DNA from: Desulfarculales bacterium UBA702
GTDB taxonomy: Bacteria; Desulfobacterota; Syntrophobacteria; Syntrophobacterales; Syntrophobacteraceae
DNA: 10,319 nt
Assembly (NCBI GenBank): GCA_002298165.1
Contig: DBMI01000068.1
Coordinates: 1-10,319 of the forward strand
Direction of reading: 5' to 3'
Shown here: piece by piece, positions 6,897-10,319 of the stretch
How the letters are laid out: the number at the start of each line of letters is the position of its first letter
How positions within the stretch are numbered: the stretch's first letter is position 1
Made by a program: the position numbers and the translations under genes
Notes under the pieces: generated by a model
Database searches by the model: none
What the model saw: only the letters and a program-made list of their open reading frames with translations
Told to the model about the DNA's origin: nothing

Positions 6897-7255
6897 AGAT
6901 AATGAGCGGTCTGATGAGACGGCATCCTAGGCAGCGGGGGCGACTTCAACCAGTTTTCCAATAGCGCCTCTGCGGAATCGGCTGCTGCTGACAATGAAGC
7001 GTAACAAACATGGTTTACTGCGTTATCAAAATTTCATCAACCCGCCGGTACATGATGGATACATATCACGGGTGCATACCAATTGTTGCACCATACTGCG
7101 TTGATAAGTGCACTGGATGCGCGGACTTTGAAAGTATCGGTTGATGGCCTCTCGTGTTGAAGCAAGGTTCTGTTAGGAAAATATATCTCGACCATATGCC
7201 TTCCTTAGACCACCGCACAATAATGTCCCGTATGGTCGAAACCAAGGAGCCCATG
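6897..7255. other. Intergenic region before the SIR2-STAND pair
   Basis: No gene is visible. A nonamer TACTGCGTT occurs twice (7016-7024 and 7094-7102), followed by ATCAA in one copy and GATAA in the other, so TTATCAA and TTGATAA are mutual inverse copies. This may be chance or a regulator-binding pair upstream of the promoter candidate at 7157-7185. The open frame of the SIR2 gene extends back to a GTG at 7154, but that start lacks a ribosome binding site. Confidence 0.4.
7157..7185 (+). promoter_or_regulatory. Candidate promoter of the SIR2-STAND pair
   Basis: TTGAAG (7157-7162) and AATATA (7180-7185) are separated by 17 bases, the preferred sigma-70 spacing. Transcription would start near 7192. 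That would leave a leader of about 64 bases before the chosen SIR2 start and exclude the upstream GTG at 7154. Confidence 0.35.
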
Positions 7256-8185
7256 ATGGATGTTCCATATGGTGTGATCGCTGATTGTTTAAAGTCCCAT
7301 ACTGTCGTTCCCTTCTTGGGTGCAGCAGCGTCCTTTGTTGGAGCTCCCATCCATTCTGCTCTGCCGGGAGGACGACAATTGGCAGAAATTCTTGCAATAA
7401 AATCAGCTTATCCAGGATGCATCTCCGACTCACTTAGCAAAGTTGCTCAGTTCCTCGAAGAAATTGCAGCAGACCGGGATTTTCTGCTCAATCACATCCG
7501 AACAACTTTTTGTGACCGAATTGACGCTGATTATCGATCCAGTCTTTCAGATTTTCTCATGAACCTCCCTATCGAGATGATGCCAAGACTGATTATTACA
7601 ACTAATTACGATATTTTAGTTGAAAGGACACTGGAAAAGCTTGGCGTTCCCTATCTTGCCATTTTTCATATAATGAGAGGCTCCAAATACGCTGGCCGGC
7701 TAGCTTACTATGAATCACTAAACATGCAACCGACCGTCCTAACCCCGTCGCAGTTGGATGATTTTTTGCAGAAAATTGAGGAACAGGGGCAGCGCTTCGT
7801 TATAATCTACAAAATGCATGGTACTTCAAAAATGGCATGCGAATCCAAAATACTTGATTCTGTTGTTCTGACTGAAACAGACTATGTGGATTTTCTTGCT
7901 GAGGACATGCTCAAAAAAATTCCTACCAAACTAATAAATCTGTTGCGCGAAGCTAGATTACTTTTCCTAGGATACTCTCTTGAAGACTGGAATTTCAGAG
8001 TACTTCTCCACCGACTTCAAAAGATCCAAAAACAAGGTGGTGTTGAAGGAAAGAGGCATTGGGCTTGCCAGAAAGATCCCGATCCGGTCGAGACGAAGTT
8101 TTGGGACAAGAGAGGAGTTAATCTCTACTCATTGGCACTTGATGACTTTTTACTTGATCTAGGCCGAACTGTTAAGGAGGTTTAA
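7256..8185 (+). CDS. SIR2-like protein, probable NAD-cleaving defence effector
   Basis: A 309-residue SIR2-fold protein of the bacterial SIR2_2 type, a family whose defence members break down NAD+ to stop growth of infected cells. Motifs in order: GAAAS (22-26, NAD-binding, usually GAGAS), TTNYD (115-119, with the catalytic-site Asn), KMHG (186-189, with the His expected to act in catalysis) and GYSLEDWNFR (239-248, a hallmark of this family). There is no signal peptide, membrane segment or zinc-binding cysteine set, so it is not a typical protein deacetylase. I chose the ATG at 7256 because AAGGAG (7244-7249) lies 6 bases before it. The ATG at 7253 is only 3 bases from the same site, and earlier starts lack one. 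The stop is followed after two bases by the STAND NTPase gene, so the two are almost certainly one operon. The lower GC than the left half fits an acquired segment. The fold is confident; NADase activity and defence role are inferred. Confidence 0.88.
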   Translation: MDVPYGVIADCLKSHTVVPFLGAAASFVGAPIHSALPGGRQLAEILAIKSAYPGCISDSLSKVAQFLEEIAADRDFLLNHIRTTFCDRIDADYRSSLSDFLMNLPIEMMPRLIITTNYDILVERTLEKLGVPYLAIFHIMRGSKYAGRLAYYESLNMQPTVLTPSQLDDFLQKIEEQGQRFVIIYKMHGTSKMACESKILDSVVLTETDYVDFLAEDMLKKIPTKLINLLREARLLFLGYSLEDWNFRVLLHRLQKIQKQGGVEGKRHWACQKDPDPVETKFWDKRGVNLYSLALDDFLLDLGRTVKEV

Positions 8186-8187
8186 CC

Positions 8188-9645
8188 GTGAATCCTTATC
8201 CAGGCATGCGCCCTTTTCGTCCTGATGAAAGCCCTTTTTTTATGGGCCGTGAAGTTGTGCTCGAAAGGGTTGCAACCCAAGCTCATATTTCGCCACTGAC
8301 TGTCCTCTTTGCGCGCAGTGGTGTTGGCAAGTCATCATTTCTAACCTGCCGCTTGATACCGGCGCTACAGAAGACCTGCAGTGTTGCCTACCTGAATGAA
8401 TGGGGATCTGAATCCCCAGAGATCCTAGTTGAGAGAAATATTGATCTAATGATTAATAATAGTGTTATGGATACTGAACAGGAAAAGCCTCTGCTGATAT
8501 TGGACCAATTTGAGGATATCTTTAAATTCCCATATGATCGCGAGAAATTGTGGGAAAAACTTGCCGAGACTGTAAATATTTTTGAGACAACGGTGAACGT
8601 TTTGGTCAGTATGAGAGAAGAATGGCTTGGGGCATGGGGCGAGGCAGCTGAATATCTTCCAGATGCCTTAAATAGTATTGTTCGTCTTATTCCATTAAAT
8701 GATAATGAGCTATTTCGAGCTGTTGAAAGACCCTCTGAAATCGAGGGCACTGTTACAATCGAACCTGAATTGGCTAAAGAAATTATTCAAGACCTTAAGC
8801 ACCATAATCCATATGGACTGGGTGAAGACTATGTTGAACCGGGTATTTTGCAACTTGTGTGTCGTAAATTATGGGATGAAGCTTATCACAAAAACAACAA
8901 CAGGATGGATAAAAGTTTATACTATTCTATTGGACGTGCGGACACTATTGCAAGAGAGTTTGTCTGGAATGAGCTAAGGCGGGTTGGGTCTAAATGTCGT
9001 TTTTCTCCGTCAGATAGGGTTCTTTGGTCTGGTCTGAGTCGTCACTTGGTTGTCTCTCAGGGATCTAAATCTATATTTACGCCTGTTGCGATCTCAAAAA
9101 AAGTTCGCCTCGACGACCTTGGAGTTGCAGGCCAAGCTACGGTCAGTCACATACTTCCTAAGGCAGACTCGAAATATCTAGCTAAAATTCCAGAGAAGCG
9201 TGGTGAGCCACCGCCTCAGCTCGTAACATGGGTTTCCACCGTACTCGCTAAAGGGGTTGGGGCTGGCTTCCTGAAGGAGCAAACGGGCATTGGGAAGGCA
9301 CATACTCTATTTGAACTGTCGCACGATTCTTTAGGGCCTATTCTACAGCAGTTTTCAGTCGAATTCGAGAGCTGGATGCGAACCCGTGTTGCCGTGCTTA
9401 TTGGTGTTGCAGTAGCAATCTTGTTCTTGGTGCCTTCTTTCATTTATTTGGTAATGAAAACTAGCCTTTTAGAAGCTCTCGATCTTCTTCTATGGGGAAC
9501 GATCTTTACTGTTTCCTATCTTGCGATTCTGTGGATCGCGGTGAAAGTCTGGAATTTTGTGTGGTCAATCATCGGATTTCCAATCATCCGTTTGCTCTCA
9601 TCGGGAGAAGTACCGCTTAAAGTCTATGAAATCAGAGATAAGTAA
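8188..9645 (+). CDS. Membrane-anchored STAND NTPase (nSTAND1-like), SIR2 partner
   Basis: A 485-residue signal-transducing NTPase. It opens with NPYPGMRPF...PFFMGRE (2-22), the typical lead-in of nSTAND1 domains. The P-loop ARSGVGKS (42-49) has Ala where the first Gly of GxxxxGKS is usual. Walker B is LLILDQFED (102-110), and a MREEWLGAWGE sensor-like segment follows. DYVEPGILQLVCRKLW (214-229) and LFELSHDSLGPIL (374-386) match the helical and winged-helix parts found downstream of the NTPase core in this family. The C-terminus carries two clear membrane helices (~401-423 and 432-452) and a possible third (454-470). It lacks the WD40, TPR or other repeat sensor usual in STAND proteins. The GTG start is set by AAGGAGG (8174-8180), 7 bases upstream and overlapping the end of the SIR2 gene. 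In STAND systems, ligand sensing drives ATP-dependent assembly that switches on an effector, here presumably SIR2. The trigger is unknown; it may be sensed at the membrane. Confidence 0.87.
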   Translation: MNPYPGMRPFRPDESPFFMGREVVLERVATQAHISPLTVLFARSGVGKSSFLTCRLIPALQKTCSVAYLNEWGSESPEILVERNIDLMINNSVMDTEQEKPLLILDQFEDIFKFPYDREKLWEKLAETVNIFETTVNVLVSMREEWLGAWGEAAEYLPDALNSIVRLIPLNDNELFRAVERPSEIEGTVTIEPELAKEIIQDLKHHNPYGLGEDYVEPGILQLVCRKLWDEAYHKNNNRMDKSLYYSIGRADTIAREFVWNELRRVGSKCRFSPSDRVLWSGLSRHLVVSQGSKSIFTPVAISKKVRLDDLGVAGQATVSHILPKADSKYLAKIPEKRGEPPPQLVTWVSTVLAKGVGAGFLKEQTGIGKAHTLFELSHDSLGPILQQFSVEFESWMRTRVAVLIGVAVAILFLVPSFIYLVMKTSLLEALDLLLWGTIFTVSYLAILWIAVKVWNFVWSIIGFPIIRLLSSGEVPLKVYEIRDK

Positions 9646-9665
9646 TAACCTTGGAGAAGTAGAGA

Positions 9666-9686
9666 GACACGAATTGTCGTCGTGTC
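9666..9686. repeat. 7-bp perfect hairpin after the STAND gene
   Basis: GACACGA (9666-9672) and TCGTGTC (9680-9686) pair perfectly around ATTGTCG, 20 bases after the STAND stop codon. There is no T-tract, so termination would be inefficient at best. The hairpin directly abuts the point where the insertion-sequence remnant begins, so it may also mark a recombination or deletion junction. Confidence 0.5.
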
Positions 9687-9880
9687 AGCTTGCAGTATGA
9701 CTGCTCCGATACGCCGTATTTTCTGCAAATATCAGCAATGCCAAGCTCTCCACGTTCAGCTTCATGCAGGATACGGATGATCTGCTCCTCGGAAAAACGC
9801 TTGCGCTTCATGGAATGTGTCCTCCTTCTCTTTTGAGGACACTAACATATCAAATGGTCCTAATTTTGGGGAGCAGGTCA
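9687..9880 (-). mobile_element. Remnant of an IS3-family insertion sequence (one end only)
   Basis: Read on the minus strand, the remnant begins with a terminal sequence TGACCTGCTCCCCAAAATTA at 9880-9861, in the style of IS3-family inverted repeats that start with TG. A 48-base leader, a strong AAGGAGG-type ribosome binding site and the first 41 codons of the small transposase subunit follow. The element then stops abruptly near 9688. The rest of OrfA, all of OrfB and the opposite end are absent, so the element cannot move. It sits between a defence gene pair and a tRNA gene, consistent with a recombination-prone accessory region. Confidence 0.75.
9689..9811 (-). pseudogene. Truncated IS3-family transposase OrfA (N-terminal 41 codons)
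   Basis: The minus-strand frame from the ATG at 9811 reads KRKRFSEEQIIRILHEAERG through IADICRKYGVSEQSYCK, the helix-turn-helix N-terminus of IS3-family OrfA, which binds the element's ends. The family normally continues with a Trp-Lys-x-Lys-Tyr-Gly-Gly segment. Here resemblance ends after residue ~41, and the open frame runs on through unrelated sequence to a TGA at 9632-9634, inside the 3' end of the STAND gene. Intact OrfA proteins are about twice as long. The start has a good ribosome binding site, so a 59-residue product may be made, but it would not be a transposase. Confidence 0.8.
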
Positions 9881-10050
9881 GGATAAATTCTCATACTTCT
9901 CCTCCCGCAAAGGTAATCCAGCACTCGATACATCGATTTTTCAGACCAGGTTGCCCGAAAGAAAGTACAATTCAAAAAGCGGGGTAAAAGAGAAGATTTT
10001 TTGTTTTTTGAGCGGAGTTCGGAAGGTTTTGCATACGTAATACGTACCTA
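9881..10050. other. Short A+T-rich spacer without a gene
   Basis: No reading frame or known RNA is visible between the insertion-sequence remnant and the tRNA terminator. A tandem ATACGTA-ATACGTA occurs at 10033-10046. This is the segment next to the 3' end of the tRNA, where an attachment site would be expected if an element had integrated there. I found no second copy of the tRNA end in the window. Confidence 0.4.
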
Positions 10051-10086
10051 AAACAAAAAAGGACTTAACGCATCGGTTAAGTCCTT
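10051..10086 (-). terminator. Intrinsic terminator of the tRNA-Arg gene
   Basis: On the minus strand AAGGACTTAAC (10086-10076) and GTTAAGTCCTT (10069-10059) form a perfect 11-bp stem with a six-base loop, followed by TTTTGTTT (10058-10051, the complement of AAACAAAA). It starts about 11 bases after the tRNA 3' end. The A-rich other flank means it could also terminate plus-strand transcripts weakly. Confidence 0.88.
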
Positions 10087-10096
10087 GATTTTCCTA

Positions 10097-10170
10097 CGCG
10101 CCCAGGAGGATTCGAACCTCCGACCTACGGATTCGTAGTCCGGCACTCTATCCAGCTGAGCTATGGGCGC
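10097..10170 (-). tRNA. tRNA-Arg(ACG)
   Basis: The minus strand folds into a complete cloverleaf. The acceptor stem GCGCCCA/TGGGCGC is perfect, the D arm is GCTC-AGCTGGATA-GAGT, and the T arm GGAGG-TTCGAAT-CCTCC is perfect. The anticodon loop CTACGAA gives anticodon ACG, which reads CGN arginine codons after A-to-inosine editing. The outermost anticodon-stem pair (27-43) is a C-T mismatch, which is unusual but tolerable. The discriminator base is G and the 3' CCA is not encoded, so CCA must be added by nucleotidyltransferase. A strong terminator follows. The gene's 3' end faces the accessory segment. Confidence 0.96.
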
Positions 10171-10285
10171 AATATGAACTTCTATACCTACCACAAGGTT
10201 CGCCGAAAAGCAAACCACTTTGGGTTTTGGTAGTGGGGCCAATGATGCCGCGCATCTGGACAGCATAAGACCAGACCGTTATCTA

Positions 10286-10303
10286 GCAGGGTGTTGAAAA
10301 AGT
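10286..10303. mobile_element. Possible insertion-sequence end at the window edge
   Basis: GCAGGGTGTTGAAAAAGT resembles terminal repeats seen on several transposon families, whose ends often read GG(C/G)TGTTGAAAAA. Only the first ~30 bases are inside the window and no transposase is visible, so this is a weak call based on the motif alone. Confidence 0.25.
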
Positions 10304-10319
10304 ATTCCGTAGTGGGAAT

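Noticed and set aside
7154..7255. Longer SIR2 protein starting at the GTG at 7154
   Set aside because: No ribosome binding site precedes it, and it would overlap the candidate promoter. The ATG at 7256 has AAGGAG at good spacing and the protein then begins at the usual distance from the GAAAS motif.
10097..10170. Duplicated tRNA 3' end marking an attachment site inside the window
   Set aside because: Looked for a second copy of the tRNA T-arm/acceptor sequence to the left of the tRNA; only unrelated short GATTCGAA-type matches were found.
10048..10266. Minus-strand 72-residue open frame containing QLDRVPDYESVGRRFESSWA
   Set aside because: This is the well-known false translation of a tRNA gene; the frame runs through tRNA-Arg and its terminator.
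1..10319. CRISPR array
   Set aside because: No set of regularly spaced identical repeats was seen; the repeats present are isolated inverted or two-copy repeats.

Overview
The window carries bacterial DNA with two different characters. The left half (about 1-5700) is moderately GC-rich. It holds an exported multihaem c-type cytochrome and a MacB-type ABC transporter, read towards each other. A secreted protein with at least 13 haem sites points to an anaerobically respiring bacterium that moves electrons outside the cytoplasm, of the Desulfobacterota/Geobacter type. The exact lineage cannot be fixed from sequence alone, and that assignment is an inference. The right half (about 6300-9900) is visibly more A+T-rich and looks like an accessory segment. 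It holds a small four-helix membrane protein, a tightly coupled SIR2 + STAND NTPase pair of the anti-phage type, the broken end of an IS3-family insertion sequence, and a tRNA-Arg(ACG) gene with its terminator.

Layout. Positions 1-580 have no convincing gene but include a nearly perfect 17-bp inverted repeat (151-200). Positions 584-684 look like a structured mRNA leader ending in an intrinsic terminator. Its sequence blocks come in the order expected of a GEMM-I (cyclic dinucleotide) riboswitch, although several conserved bases differ. It lies just upstream of the cytochrome gene (747-3422), a gene class known to be under GEMM-I control in Geobacter relatives. On the opposite strand, 3484-5607 encodes a fused ATPase-permease whose last 29 residues do not look like MacB and coincide with a long inverted repeat. 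Positions 5608-6320 hold no clear gene but contain the macB promoter region and a roughly 210-bp stretch with inverted and direct repeats sharing the core TGTCCG/CGGACA.

The most interesting unit is 7256-9645. A stand-alone SIR2-like protein (probable NADase effector) is followed after two bases by a 485-residue nSTAND1-type NTPase that ends in hydrophobic helices rather than a repeat-type sensor domain. By analogy with SIR2-containing defence systems, the NTPase would be the membrane-tethered switch and SIR2 the NAD-consuming effector. The two proteins are encoded separately, and the trigger is unknown. The neighbouring 191-residue membrane protein (6321-6896) may or may not belong to the same system. 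The 3' end of the tRNA gene faces this accessory segment, which fits the usual geometry of tRNA-associated islands, but no duplicated tRNA end was found inside the window.
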